From CAWIJJ01 sp963836405 (GTDB lineage: Bacteria; Acidobacteriota; Terriglobia; Bryobacterales; Bryobacteraceae), in contig CAWIJL010000006.1 in assembly GCA_963836405.1 (NCBI GenBank), positions 348,134-412,133 of the forward strand: a DNA stretch of 64,000 bases. The letters run 5' to 3'. The notes under the pieces were generated by a model. The model searched no databases. It was given only the letters and a program-made list of their open reading frames with translations, and was not told the origin of the DNA. Every line of letters starts with the position of its first letter. Within the stretch, counting starts at the first letter, position 1. Positions 1 to 9,333 of this stretch are shown one piece after another. A program made the translations under genes and the position numbers.

Positions 1-11
1 GGCAACGATAT

Positions 12-31
12 GCCCGCTTGAATGGGCGGGC
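12..31. terminator. GC-rich hairpin, possible terminator of an upstream gene
   Basis: GCCCGC at 12-17 pairs with GCGGGC at 26-31 around an 8-base loop. There is no U-tract. The gene it would serve lies outside the window, so its role is inferred from position only. Confidence 0.3.
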
Positions 32-195
32 CTAGATCATCGTAGAGACTCCTCGATTCACTGGCGGCCGGAAACGGACGGCGAACACCCGCACCCCCGG
101 CCGCCGCAACGCCCGAATTTCCTCCCCCTCGCGGCACACGTGTGCCCGCAATCCGCCCGCACAAGCCTCCACCAAGTTGCGGCACAATAGATGAG

Positions 196-2301
196 ATGCC
201 CAACTCCCGATTTGCCCTTGGGTGTGCCGCCCTCTTTGCCATGTCCATGCAAGCCCAAACCTCGCCGGCGCCGCCCGTCGCCCCGGCCCATGACCACCGC
301 GAAACACGTCATGGCGCCATCGTCACGGACAACTATTTCTGGCTTCGCGAGAAAGAAAATCCCGAGGTCGTCAAATACCTCGAGGCCGAGAATGCCTACA
401 CCGCAGCCCTCACCTCCGGCCTCAAGCCGTTCCAGGATTCGCTCTACACGGAAATGCTGGCCCGCATCAAGCAGACCGACCTGGAAGTGCCCGTCCGCCG
501 CGGCGGCTATCTCTATTACAACCGCACCGAGGAAGGCAAGCAGTATCCCATCCGCTGCCGCCGCAAGGGCGACATGCAGGCGCCCGAGGAAATTGTGCTC
601 GATCCCAACGAGCTCGCCAAAACCCATAAGTTCGTGGGCATTGGCGGCACCTCCCTCAGCGACGACGGCAACCTCATCGCCTACGCCGTCGATTTCACCG
701 GCTTCCGCCAGTACTCGCTCCAGGTCAAGGACCTGCGCACCGGCGCCACCCTGCCCGACACCACCGAGCGCGTCACCAGCCTCGAATTCGCCGCCGACAA
801 CCGCACCCTCTTTCTCACCACCGAGGATGCCGTCACCAAGCGTTCCGACAAGCTCTGGCGTCACGTCCTCGGCAGCGGCTCCTTCGAGCCCATCTACGAA
901 GAAAAGGACGAGCTCTACGACATCGGCGTCGGTAAGACGCGCGACAAAAAATACCTGCTCCTGGGCATCGAGGCCAAAGACACCACCGAGTGGCGCTACC
1001 TCTCCGCCGCCAGCCCGCAATCGGCCTTCACCCTGTTCCTGCCGCGTAAGAAGGACCACCGCTACTACATCGATCACCGCGAAGGCCTCTTCTACATCCG
1101 CACCAATCGCGACGGCGTCAACTTCTCCATCATGACCGCGCCCGAATCCGACCCCGCCCCCAAAAACTGGAATACCTTCCTCGCCCACCGCAAGAACGTC
1201 CTGGTCGCCGACATGGACCTGTTCCGCGACTTCGCCGTCTCGGTGGAAAAATCCGATGCCGTCAACCGGCTCCGCATTTATAACTTCCAGAAAAAAAACT
1301 GGAGCGACATCGCCTTCCCCGAAACCGTTTATGCGGCCACGCCCGGCGCCACCCCGGAATACGACTCCACCACCTACCGCTACAACTACCAGAGCTTCGT
1401 CACCCCCTCGAGCGTCTACGATTACGACGTGACCACCGGCAAGTCGCAGTTGCTGAAACAGCAGGAAGTGCTCGGCGGCTATGATCCGTCGCAATACGCG
1501 ACCGAGCGCCTCTGGGCCACCGCGCGCGACGGCACCAAGGTCCCCGTTTCCATCGTCTACAAGAAAGGCTTCCCCCGCGACGGCAAGGGCGCCCTCCTGC
1601 TCTACGGCTACGGCTCCTACGGCATCGGCACGCAGCCCGGCTTTTCGAGCGCCCGCCTCAGCCTGCTCGACCGCGGCATGGCCTTCGCCGTGGCCCACAT
1701 CCGCGGCGGCGACGAAATGGGCTGGCAATGGCGCCTCGACGGAATGCTCATGAAGAAGAAGAATACCTTCTTCGATTTCGTCGATACCGCCGAGTACCTC
1801 GTGAAGGAGAAGTGGACCTCCAAGGAACGCCTCGTCATTGAAGGCGGAAGCGCCGGCGGGCTGCTCATGGGCGCCGTCGTCAATCTCCGCCCCGACCTGT
1901 TCCGCGCCGTGCACCTGGCCGTCCCGTTCGTCGACGTGATGAACACCATGATGGACGCCACCCTCCCGCTTACCGTCGGCGAGTATCTCGAATGGGGCAA
2001 CCCCAATGAAAAGGCCGCCTACGATTACATGAAGACTTACAGCCCCTACGATAACCTGGAGAAGCGCAGTTACCCGGCCATGTTAGTCACCACCAGCTTC
2101 AACGACAGCCAGGTCATGTACTGGGAGCCGTCCAAGTATGTGGCGCGCCTGCGCACCCTCAAGACCGACCACAACCCGCTGCTCCTCAAAATCAAGATGG
2201 AGCCCGCGGGCCACGGCGGCGCCTCCGGCCGCTACGACCGCCTGCACGACACGGCCTTCGAGTACGCCTGGATGCTCTCCGAGGTCGGAATTACGAAATA
2301 G
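196..2301 (+). CDS. Prolyl oligopeptidase family serine peptidase (S9A), exported
   Basis: The protein (701 aa) should cleave short peptides after proline as an S9A serine peptidase. A hydrophobic signal peptide covers about residues 1-21 (ending SMQAQ), so it is probably periplasmic. An N-terminal beta-propeller spans roughly 35-430 and an alpha/beta-hydrolase domain the rest. The triad is visible: Ser552 in GGSAGG, Asp637 in FNDSQ and His673 in PAGHGG. The length matches the family (about 700 aa). I chose ATG 196 over the in-frame start at 142 because the signal peptide begins there and a CACAAT box (183-188) lies 7 bases upstream with no Shine-Dalgarno, which suggests a leaderless transcript. 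It stands alone; the next gene is convergent. Oligopeptidase B is a less likely relative. Confidence 0.93.
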   Translation: MPNSRFALGCAALFAMSMQAQTSPAPPVAPAHDHRETRHGAIVTDNYFWLREKENPEVVKYLEAENAYTAALTSGLKPFQDSLYTEMLARIKQTDLEVPVRRGGYLYYNRTEEGKQYPIRCRRKGDMQAPEEIVLDPNELAKTHKFVGIGGTSLSDDGNLIAYAVDFTGFRQYSLQVKDLRTGATLPDTTERVTSLEFAADNRTLFLTTEDAVTKRSDKLWRHVLGSGSFEPIYEEKDELYDIGVGKTRDKKYLLLGIEAKDTTEWRYLSAASPQSAFTLFLPRKKDHRYYIDHREGLFYIRTNRDGVNFSIMTAPESDPAPKNWNTFLAHRKNVLVADMDLFRDFAVSVEKSDAVNRLRIYNFQKKNWSDIAFPETVYAATPGATPEYDSTTYRYNYQSFVTPSSVYDYDVTTGKSQLLKQQEVLGGYDPSQYATERLWATARDGTKVPVSIVYKKGFPRDGKGALLLYGYGSYGIGTQPGFSSARLSLLDRGMAFAVAHIRGGDEMGWQWRLDGMLMKKKNTFFDFVDTAEYLVKEKWTSKERLVIEGGSAGGLLMGAVVNLRPDLFRAVHLAVPFVDVMNTMMDATLPLTVGEYLEWGNPNEKAAYDYMKTYSPYDNLEKRSYPAMLVTTSFNDSQVMYWEPSKYVARLRTLKTDHNPLLLKIKMEPAGHGGASGRYDRLHDTAFEYAWMLSEVGITK

Positions 2302-2492
2302 GCCGTCGCCCGGCCATGCCGAACGGGTACGAGGCGCGCGGGCGGCATCAACGCCACTCTGGATCAGTACGAACGGTTTCTCGGAGAACCGACATCGTCT
2401 TGTCAGAAATACCTCAGCATCTGTGAACCAGTCACCGGCCTGGCATCAATGGTGGCGAAGCCCGGATCGAGCAGGAGGGGGTTGCCGGTTTG

Positions 2493-5231
2493 TCAGGCCC
2501 GCTCAGCCGAACCCTTGTCCATGGCCAGCTTCACCGTCTGCGCCAGCGTGCGCGCGGCGTACGGTTTCTGAATGAACGCCGCCAGTCCCTTGCCCGTGAA
2601 GTGTCTCACCGCCTCCACTTCGTTGAAGCCGCTCGAGAGCACCACCCGCAATTGCGGGCGCAGGAGGCGCAGACGGCGCAGCGTTTCCTCTCCGTCCATT
2701 ACCGGCATGGTCAGGTCCAGCAGCACCAGGTCGATGCCGCCACTCGCGCGCACCACATCCAGCGCTTCACTGCCGTTCGTCGCCGTCAACACGGTGTATC
2801 CGAAGCGCTCCAGCGTGCCCTTGGCCGCATCGCGCACCAGTTTCTCGTCGTCCACCACCAGCACCACCCCGTCGCCGCGCAGCCGGGCGAGCGACGATTC
2901 CAGTTCCGGCACCGGCGCCGTCTGCAGGTTCGAGGCCGGAAAGAAAATCTTGAAGGTGCTGCCCTGCCCGGGGGTCGAGTACACGCGGATCGCCCCGCCA
3001 TGGCTCCGCACGATGCCCAGCACCGCGGAAAGCCCGAGTCCGCGGCCCTGAAATTTCGTCGAAAAGAACGGGTCGAAAATCCTGGCGATGGTCTCTTCGT
3101 CCATCCCCTCGCCCGTGTCGTGGACCTGAAGGGTCACGAACATTCCCGGCTTCACCGCGAAACCGGGCGCCACCGTGGCAAGATAATGCTCGTCCACTTC
3201 CTGCGCCGCCGTGGTCACCACCACCGAGCCCTGCTTCTGCCCGATCGCCTCCGCGCCGTTGATCACCAGGTTCATGATCACCTGCTGAAGCTGCGCGGTA
3301 TCCGCTTCCACCAGCGGAAGATCCGGCTTCAATTCCAGCCGCAGGTGAACGTTCTTCCCGATTGCCGACTGCACCAGCGCCGAAATCTCGCTCGCCATGT
3401 CGGAAAGACTCACCGCCTGCACCACGAAGCGCCCTTTGCCGGCATAGGCCAGCATCTGGCGCGTCAGGTCTGCCGCGCGCTCCGCCGCTTTGATCACCTG
3501 CTCGACCAGAGGCTGCACCGGATGAGCCGGGGGCAGGCTGTCGGAAGCGAGCGACGCGTTGCCCATCACCCCCACCAGCAGATTGTTGAAGTCGTGCGCG
3601 ATGCCCCCCGCCAGCACGCCCAGGCTCTCCAGTTTCGCCGTCTGCCGCAGCTTGTCTTCGAGCCGCTTCCGCTCCGAAACGTCGCGGTTGATCTCGAGAA
3701 ACCCCTGCGGTGCGTCGCCCACATACCGCGCCGCCCACCGGCTCGAGACGGTCAGCCGGCTGCCGTCCTTGCGTGTGTGCGTCAGTTCCCCCTCCCACAT
3801 GCCGTCCTTCTCCACCTGGTCCGCGATTTCCAGCGGCGACCGGGGAAACTCCGTCGCCAGCAGATTGTGGCTCACTCTCCCCACCGCTTCCGCGGCGGTC
3901 CAGCCGTACATCGCTTCCGCCCCGCGGTTCCAGAATTGGATCGTGCCATCCGGCATCGTGGAGAAAATAGCATCGGTGGCAAAGTCGAGCAGCGCCGCCT
4001 GTTGCCGCATGGCTTCCACCAGGCGCAGCCGTTCCAGCGAAATCTCGACGTAATGCGAGAGAGTGCGGAGAAACTCGAGTTCGTCTTCTCCCAGCGGATC
4101 CCGCGAGTGCGATGCGAATACCAGGCATCCGAACAGGCGGGCGCCCGCCATCAGCGGATGGGACACGAACACCCGCAACCCCGGAGTAGATCCCGCGACC
4201 TCGCCCGCCACCAGGGATAGACAGGGTGACTCTTCCGAGGCGGCGATGCCGCCGGCCGTCTCGCCGAATCGCAGAACCTGCACGGCCGCCGCGGCCTCTT
4301 CGGAGAGCCCTTCGACCCCGGCTAAAATCATTCCTCCTCCGGCCGGATCGAGTTCGTAAAAAAGATACGTATCGAGTCCCAGCGGCTCTTTCGCCACGCC
4401 GAAGACCGATTGCACCACCTGTTTCGCCGACGCCGAATGCAGCAGCCGTTCCGCCGCCGAAGAAAGCAGGCGCAGCAGTTCGTTGCGCTTCTGGATGCGC
4501 CGCTCCGCCAGTTTTCGTTCTGTGACGTTGCGCAGGAAAACCGTCAGGCCGCCCTCCGGCACCGGGTACATGGCGGCGTGGAACCACTCTCCATGCGGCG
4601 CGTAGCAGAATTCGTATGTGGCCGGGCGCGCTTCGCTCATCGCCAGCTTCGCAACCTGTTCGAACTCGCCTCCGCGGAGTTCCGGAAAAGCATCCCAGAG
4701 TGTCCGCAGTTCTTCCCGCGGCCGCCGGGCGTATTCGCTGCCCGTCGCGTTCACGTAAGCGATGCCAAAGTCCGGGTTCACCAGGTAGAACGCGTCGCTG
4801 ACGCTCTCCACCAGCCGGCGCCGCTCCTCGCCCACTTCTGCGATACGCGCCGCCTGTTGCTCGAGCCGCTCCATCTGGCTGGCCACCGTAGCGCGGGCCC
4901 GCCGCAATTGCGCGATCAGCAGGCTGATCAGGTAGCCGTTGACCAGGAAAAGGATCAGCCCCACCCAATCCGAGAGAGTGGGCGGGAGCCCCAGGCGATG
5001 CGGATCCTCCAGGTAGTAGAGGCCTACCGCGGCGCTCAGAATCGTCGCGGCCACTCCCGGTCCCAAGCCTCCGAACCAGGCCGAAAACACGACCGCCAGA
5101 GAAAATGTGATATACGGCAGGGACGAGCCCAGTACCGCGCTGAACGCCATCCGGAACCAGAAGCACGCCAGCACAGCCGCAATCGCAGCACCGTATTGAA
5201 TCAGTGGCGAGCGGCTCGCAAGTTGTCGCAT
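2493..5231 (-). CDS. Hybrid sensor histidine kinase (DUF4118-like membrane region, PAS, GAF, PAS, HisKA, ATPase, receiver)
   Basis: A 912-residue inner-membrane sensor. The first 110 or so residues form several membrane helices like the DUF4118 (KdpD-type) module. Then come a PAS domain (about 140-265), a GAF domain (about 280-420), a second PAS (about 425-535), and the kinase core with the phospho-acceptor His546 in the AHDFNNLL motif. The ATP-binding domain runs to about 775 with GQGRGLGLSAV-type boxes, followed by a C-terminal receiver with Asp839 in LLDLTMPVMDG. The HDFNN-type core is common in soil-bacterial hybrid kinases that pass phosphate internally to the attached receiver. No partner regulator or output gene is adjacent, so the stimulus and target are unknown. 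It is convergent with the prolyl oligopeptidase gene and divergent from the CE15 esterase. Confidence 0.93.
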   Translation of the reverse strand: MRQLASRSPLIQYGAAIAAVLACFWFRMAFSAVLGSSLPYITFSLAVVFSAWFGGLGPGVAATILSAAVGLYYLEDPHRLGLPPTLSDWVGLILFLVNGYLISLLIAQLRRARATVASQMERLEQQAARIAEVGEERRRLVESVSDAFYLVNPDFGIAYVNATGSEYARRPREELRTLWDAFPELRGGEFEQVAKLAMSEARPATYEFCYAPHGEWFHAAMYPVPEGGLTVFLRNVTERKLAERRIQKRNELLRLLSSAAERLLHSASAKQVVQSVFGVAKEPLGLDTYLFYELDPAGGGMILAGVEGLSEEAAAAVQVLRFGETAGGIAASEESPCLSLVAGEVAGSTPGLRVFVSHPLMAGARLFGCLVFASHSRDPLGEDELEFLRTLSHYVEISLERLRLVEAMRQQAALLDFATDAIFSTMPDGTIQFWNRGAEAMYGWTAAEAVGRVSHNLLATEFPRSPLEIADQVEKDGMWEGELTHTRKDGSRLTVSSRWAARYVGDAPQGFLEINRDVSERKRLEDKLRQTAKLESLGVLAGGIAHDFNNLLVGVMGNASLASDSLPPAHPVQPLVEQVIKAAERAADLTRQMLAYAGKGRFVVQAVSLSDMASEISALVQSAIGKNVHLRLELKPDLPLVEADTAQLQQVIMNLVINGAEAIGQKQGSVVVTTAAQEVDEHYLATVAPGFAVKPGMFVTLQVHDTGEGMDEETIARIFDPFFSTKFQGRGLGLSAVLGIVRSHGGAIRVYSTPGQGSTFKIFFPASNLQTAPVPELESSLARLRGDGVVLVVDDEKLVRDAAKGTLERFGYTVLTATNGSEALDVVRASGGIDLVLLDLTMPVMDGEETLRRLRLLRPQLRVVLSSGFNEVEAVRHFTGKGLAAFIQKPYAARTLAQTVKLAMDKGSAERA

Positions 5232-5314
5232 CAGATGAGGAAGCTCTTTTGTTTGGTGTCCTGTTTCATATTATCTTATCGCCTCCCCGCTCCCCCGCCG
5301 CACTCTTTCGGTTA

Positions 5315-5320
5315 TAGAAT
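5315..5320 (+). promoter_or_regulatory. -10 box (TAGAAT) for leaderless start of the CE15 gene
   Basis: TAGAAT ends 6 bases before ATG 5327, and no Shine-Dalgarno lies between. No convincing -35 box was seen. The same arrangement recurs at many starts in this window. Confidence 0.45.
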
Positions 5321-5326
5321 GCCCGT

Positions 5327-6658
5327 ATGCTTTGCCGCCCCGTTTCTCTGATGGCCGCGGCCCTGTTGTGCGGCGTTGCCGCCGGCCAGACCGCGCCTCC
5401 GCCACCCGCGGCCAAGAAAGCGGCGGCGCCTCCGCCGTCCGTGATAGCCGGCATTCCGGTCAACTACGACGAATCGGCGGTCGGGACGTACACGCTGCCC
5501 GATCCGCTGGTGATGCAGGACGGCACCCGCGTCCGCGATGCCAAAACCTGGACCGAAAAGCGCCGGCCCGAAATCGTTCGCCTCTTTGAAGAAAACGAAT
5601 ACGGCCGCGCTCCCGGCACGCCGCGCGACATGAGCTTCGACGTGTTCGACAAAGGCACGCCCGCCTATAACGGCAAGGCCATCCGCAAGCAGGTGACCAT
5701 CTACTTCTCCGCCGACAAGAACGGCCCCCGCGAGGACCTGGTGGTGTACGTTCCCGCCAACGCGGGCAAGGCGGTGCCGCTGCTGCTGTGCATCAATTTT
5801 TCCCCCAACGCCTCCAGCTTCGCCGATCCCGGAATTCGCGCCGGCGAAATGTGGAACGCGCGCGAAAAGAAGAAAGTGCCCGCCACGCGCACCGGCGGTT
5901 TCGGCCGCATCGACGTGGAGAAGATCGTCGCGCACGGCTTCGGTGTGGCCGGAATCTATTACGGCGACATCGATCCCGACTTCCTCGGCGGCGTCTCGCT
6001 CGGCGTGCGCGCCAAATATCTTAAGGCCGGGCAGACGGAGCCCGCGCCGGATGAGTGGGGAGCCATTTCCGCCTGGGCCTGGGGCTTGAGCCGCGCCGTC
6101 GATTACCTGGAAACCGACAAGGCCGTGGACGGCCAAAAGATCGCGATATTCGGCGTCTCGCGCCTGGGCAAGACGGTGATGTGGGCCGGCGCCCACGATA
6201 CCCGCATCGCCATGGTGATCGCCAGTTGTTCGGGAGAGGGCGGCGCCGCTCTCAGCCGGCGCAATTACGGCGAGACCATCGCGCACCTCACCGCGCCCAG
6301 CCGCTATCCCTACCAGTTCGCCGCCAACTATGGCAAATACGGCGACCGCGTCTCCGAATTTCCAGTGGACGCCAACCTGCTCGTCGCGCTCATGGCGCCG
6401 CGCCCGGTGCTGCTACAGACCGGCAGCACGGACAACTGGTCCGATCCCAAAGGGGAATTCCTCGCCGCCGTCGCCGCCGAGCCCGTCTACCGCCTGTTCG
6501 GCAAGCAGGGACTCGGCACCACCGAATGGCCGGCGGCCGGCGAGCCGATCCTTCATACCATCGGCTACTTCATGCATGCGGGCGGTCACGGAACGCTGCC
6601 CGCGGACTGGGACGTCTTTCTGAAGTTCATGGAGATGCATTTCAATGAGGGGCGCTGA
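5327..6658 (+). CDS. Glucuronoyl esterase family protein (CE15), exported
   Basis: Predicted 4-O-methyl-glucuronoyl methylesterase of carbohydrate esterase family 15, which cuts ester links between lignin alcohols and glucuronoxylan. The 443-residue protein begins with a signal peptide (residues 1-20, cleavage near VAAGQ). The alpha/beta-hydrolase core shows the nucleophile Ser278 in the family motif GVSRLGK, Glu304 in SGEGG and His421 in AGGHGT. Family knowledge places the acid either at a conserved Glu/Asp after the nucleophile or later in the fold; Glu304 is my guess. The start at ATG 5327 is supported by the signal peptide and the -10 box just upstream. It is followed after 46 bp by a DUF1080 gene with its own -10 box. 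The module fits attack on plant cell-wall material. An acetylxylan esterase is the main alternative. Confidence 0.88.
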   Translation: MLCRPVSLMAAALLCGVAAGQTAPPPPAAKKAAAPPPSVIAGIPVNYDESAVGTYTLPDPLVMQDGTRVRDAKTWTEKRRPEIVRLFEENEYGRAPGTPRDMSFDVFDKGTPAYNGKAIRKQVTIYFSADKNGPREDLVVYVPANAGKAVPLLLCINFSPNASSFADPGIRAGEMWNAREKKKVPATRTGGFGRIDVEKIVAHGFGVAGIYYGDIDPDFLGGVSLGVRAKYLKAGQTEPAPDEWGAISAWAWGLSRAVDYLETDKAVDGQKIAIFGVSRLGKTVMWAGAHDTRIAMVIASCSGEGGAALSRRNYGETIAHLTAPSRYPYQFAANYGKYGDRVSEFPVDANLLVALMAPRPVLLQTGSTDNWSDPKGEFLAAVAAEPVYRLFGKQGLGTTEWPAAGEPILHTIGYFMHAGGHGTLPADWDVFLKFMEMHFNEGR

Positions 6659-6690
6659 GGCCCGCGGAGCGGCGCGCCGCAGACATCAGG

Positions 6691-6696
6691 TACAAT
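6691..6696 (+). promoter_or_regulatory. -10 box (TACAAT) for leaderless start of the DUF1080 gene
   Basis: TACAAT lies 8 bases before ATG 6705 with no Shine-Dalgarno. It makes 6705 a better start than the in-frame codon at 6645, which overlaps the CE15 gene. Confidence 0.45.
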
Positions 6697-6704
6697 ACCT
6701 TCGC

Positions 6705-7661
6705 ATGCGAAAATTAGTTATTCTATCGGCACTGGCCTGCCTGGGAGCCCTCTCCGCAGGCGCGCAGTCCGCAAAGAACTACCTTGGCCGGTGGGACGTG
6801 ACCGTGACGTCGCCCAACCGCACCTGGGGGCAATGGTTCGAAATCGTCGAGCAGGATGGCAAACTCGGCGGGCGCATTCAGCCTTCGGGCGGCGCGGTCC
6901 GCAACATCATCGACGCCAAAGTGGAAGACGGCAACCTGGTGATCACGACCGCGGCCGCGGTCAACAACGCCAAGGGCAACCGTCCGGCGCAAACCTGGGT
7001 GCTCTCGGGCGACTCAGGCAAGCTCACCGGAACCCAGAAGAACGGCGACAATGTCACCGCGCAGATCGCCGCCGTGCGCGCTCCGGAACTCAAACGGCCC
7101 ATGCCCAAGGCGTGGACGAATCCCGAACCGCTCTTCAATGGCAAGGACCTGACCGGCTGGGAACCGATCGGCCAGAACACCAGCTATTGGGTGGCGCGCG
7201 ACGGTGAACTGGTAAACGACAATCCCGGCGACCGGCAGAAGCCCGGCGCCAACATCAAGACCACGCGCAAGTTCGACGACTTCAAACTGCACATCGAAGT
7301 CAACTGTCCCGAGCACGGCAATAGCGGCATTTACCTGCGCGGCCGTTACGAAATTCAGGTGGGAACCGAAGGCGGCTCCAACCCCAAGAACGAAATGGGC
7401 GCGGTGTACGGGTATTACCCCGCCGGCGGCAACGTTCCCCTGAACCTCGGCAACTGGTCGGTCTTCGACATCACGCTGGTGGGCCGCTATGTGACTGTGG
7501 TCCGCGACGGCGTGAAGATCCATGACAACGTCGAGATTCCCGGTATCACCGGTGGCGTGCTCGACTCCAACGAAAGCGAGCCCGGGCCGTTCTTCCTCCA
7601 GGGAGACCACCAGGGCGTGATCCGTTTCCGCAACATTACGATCTCGGTGCCGAAGCAATAG
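6705..7661 (+). CDS. DUF1080 (3-keto-disaccharide hydrolase-like) exported protein
   Basis: A 318-residue secreted protein with a signal peptide (1-20, ending SAGAQ). Residues about 24-130 form a beta-rich region that opens NYLGRWDVT. The DUF1080 domain starts near NPEPLFNGKDLTGW (about 140) and runs to the end, with the typical GNSGIYLRGRYEIQV core. DUF1080 is a LamG-like beta-sandwich fold, and several members cleave 3-keto-glycosides made by Gfo/Idh/MocA oxidoreductases. The next gene, 21 bp downstream, is just such an oxidoreductase, so a shared 3-keto sugar pathway is a reasonable inference. The enzyme activity itself is not proven by sequence. The start was chosen by signal peptide and -10 box. 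Confidence 0.9.
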   Translation: MRKLVILSALACLGALSAGAQSAKNYLGRWDVTVTSPNRTWGQWFEIVEQDGKLGGRIQPSGGAVRNIIDAKVEDGNLVITTAAAVNNAKGNRPAQTWVLSGDSGKLTGTQKNGDNVTAQIAAVRAPELKRPMPKAWTNPEPLFNGKDLTGWEPIGQNTSYWVARDGELVNDNPGDRQKPGANIKTTRKFDDFKLHIEVNCPEHGNSGIYLRGRYEIQVGTEGGSNPKNEMGAVYGYYPAGGNVPLNLGNWSVFDITLVGRYVTVVRDGVKIHDNVEIPGITGGVLDSNESEPGPFFLQGDHQGVIRFRNITISVPKQ

Positions 7662-7682
7662 CACCACTGGAGGGAAACCAAC

Positions 7683-9212
7683 GTGTCGGATTTTAATTTT
7701 TCAAGACGTCATTTCTTCTATGGCGCCCTGTTAGCGGGCGCAGTGCCGGTGGGCGGGTTCGGCAGCGCCGTGTCTCTCAAAGGCGCGGGCTACAAATCGC
7801 CGAATGAGAAGCTGAACGTGGCTTCGGTGGGCGCGGGCGGCAAGGCCGCCAGCGACATTCAGGGAGTGGCCGCGCTCGGGCAGAACATCGTGGCTTTGAC
7901 CGACGTGGACGACAAGCGCGCCGCGGCCACCTACGCGCGCTTTCCCAACGCCAAAACCTACAAAGATTTCCGCAAAATGCTGGATGCGCAGGAAAAGGAA
8001 ATCGATGCGGTCATCGTCACCATTCCGGATTTCATGCACGCTACCGTGGCCCTTGCGGCCATGGAGCGCGGCAAGCACGTCTACGTGCAAAAACCGCTGG
8101 CGCGCACGGTGTGGGAAACCCGCGTGCTGCGGGAAGCGGCGCAGAAATACAATGTAGCCAGCCAGATGGGCAACCAGGGCTACGCGCAGGAAGGCTCGCG
8201 CGTCGCTTCGGAGATGATCTGGAACGGCGACATCGGGGATGTGACCGAGGTCCACGCCTGGACCAACCGTCCCATCTGGCCGCAAGGCCTGACCGAGCCG
8301 CCCAAGGAAGAGCCGGTTCCCGATACCCTCGATTGGGACCTGTGGCTCGGCATCCAGAGCATGCGTCCGTACAGCTCGGCCTACATGCCCTTCAACTGGC
8401 GCGGCTTCTACGATTTCGGCTGCGGCGCGCTGGGCGATATGGCGTGCCACGTTCTGGGAGCGCCCAACATGGCGCTGCTGCTGGGGCCGCCCACCAGCGT
8501 GGAATGCACCACCATCGAAGGCAAGAGCGACTTCACGTTCCCCAAGAAGTCCGTCATCCGGTATGACTTCCCGGCGCGCGGCACCTTCCCGCCGGTGAAG
8601 ATCTTCTGGCACGACGGCGTGCCTCCCGGAAAGGCTCCTTACCGCCCGGCGGACATTCCCGACGACGAACCCCTGGGCGATGCTCCTCGCGGCACCGGCG
8701 GCGGCGGACGCGGAGCGGCGGGTGGGCGCGGCGGACGCGGCAATGCGGCCAATGCGGCGGCTCCCGCGGCGGGCCAGCAGGCTCCGGCCGATCCCAGGAC
8801 TCCTGGCCGGATGGAGAGTGTCAGCGGCGCCGGCCGCGACAGCCAGAGCGGCGTGCTCTTCGTCGGCAGCAAAGGCTACATCACCTGCGGCGAGTACGGC
8901 GGCGGAACACGCATTGTGCCGGAGTCCAAGGCGGTCGATTACAAGTACCCGCCACCGATCCTCAACCGGTCGCCCGGAACTTACGCCGACTGGGTGCGCG
9001 CCTGCAAGGGCGGCGACGAAGCCTGCTCCAATTTCAACGTGTCCGCTCCCTTCACCGAGTGGATCGCTTTGGGCGTGGTGGCATTGCGATTCCCGAACAC
9101 CAAGCTCGAATACGACGCCACGAAAATGCGCGTGACCAATGTGGCCGACGCCAACCAGTACCTGCGTCCGGCCAAGATTCGTCCCGGCTACAAGCTGGCC
9201 TGGAAACTGTAG
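7683..9212 (+). CDS. Gfo/Idh/MocA family oxidoreductase, Tat-exported
   Basis: A 509-residue NAD(P)-dependent sugar oxidoreductase. The N-terminus has a twin-arginine signal (SRRHFFYGALLAG) with cleavage expected near residue 30. The Rossmann motif is ASVGAGGKA, and YVQKPLAR carries the catalytic-region lysine of the usual EKP motif, here QKP. GCGALGDMACH matches the downstream active-site motif with its His. A Gly/Ala/Arg-rich insert (about residues 335-375, nt 8685-8810) is not part of the family core and looks like a flexible surface loop. The start is GTG 7683 with GGAGGG at about 7670-7675, one of the few clear Shine-Dalgarno sites here. It forms a likely operon with the DUF1080 gene, and together they may oxidise and cleave glycosides in the periplasm. 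Confidence 0.9.
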   Translation: MSDFNFSRRHFFYGALLAGAVPVGGFGSAVSLKGAGYKSPNEKLNVASVGAGGKAASDIQGVAALGQNIVALTDVDDKRAAATYARFPNAKTYKDFRKMLDAQEKEIDAVIVTIPDFMHATVALAAMERGKHVYVQKPLARTVWETRVLREAAQKYNVASQMGNQGYAQEGSRVASEMIWNGDIGDVTEVHAWTNRPIWPQGLTEPPKEEPVPDTLDWDLWLGIQSMRPYSSAYMPFNWRGFYDFGCGALGDMACHVLGAPNMALLLGPPTSVECTTIEGKSDFTFPKKSVIRYDFPARGTFPPVKIFWHDGVPPGKAPYRPADIPDDEPLGDAPRGTGGGGRGAAGGRGGRGNAANAAAPAAGQQAPADPRTPGRMESVSGAGRDSQSGVLFVGSKGYITCGEYGGGTRIVPESKAVDYKYPPPILNRSPGTYADWVRACKGGDEACSNFNVSAPFTEWIALGVVALRFPNTKLEYDATKMRVTNVADANQYLRPAKIRPGYKLAWKL

Positions 9213-9219
9213 TTCGTAC

Positions 9220-9245
9220 GGGGGCGGGCAGGGATGCCCGCCCCC
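9220..9245 (+). terminator. Strong GC hairpin after the oxidoreductase gene
   Basis: GGGGGCGGGCA (9220-9230) pairs perfectly over 11 bp with TGCCCGCCCCC (9235-9245) around a GGGA loop, 8 bases after the stop codon. No U-tract follows, so it may act as a processing or Rho-assisted end. Confidence 0.6.
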
Positions 9246-9333
9246 GCCGTGCGGCTTCACACACAACCGGTAGCGGTCCACCCTCAGCGCGCGTACAGTA
9301 GAGAGAGCGGGTGTCTCGCGCTGTTTACAGCCG

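Noticed and set aside
58..1914. Long open frame on the minus strand opposite the prolyl oligopeptidase
   Set aside because: It is the shadow of a GC-rich gene: the plus strand has a signal peptide and a full catalytic triad, and the minus frame has no recognisable motif.
8685..8810. Tandem DNA repeat in the oxidoreductase gene
   Set aside because: The Gly/Ala/Arg-rich code is low complexity at protein level but does not form a regular tandem DNA repeat.
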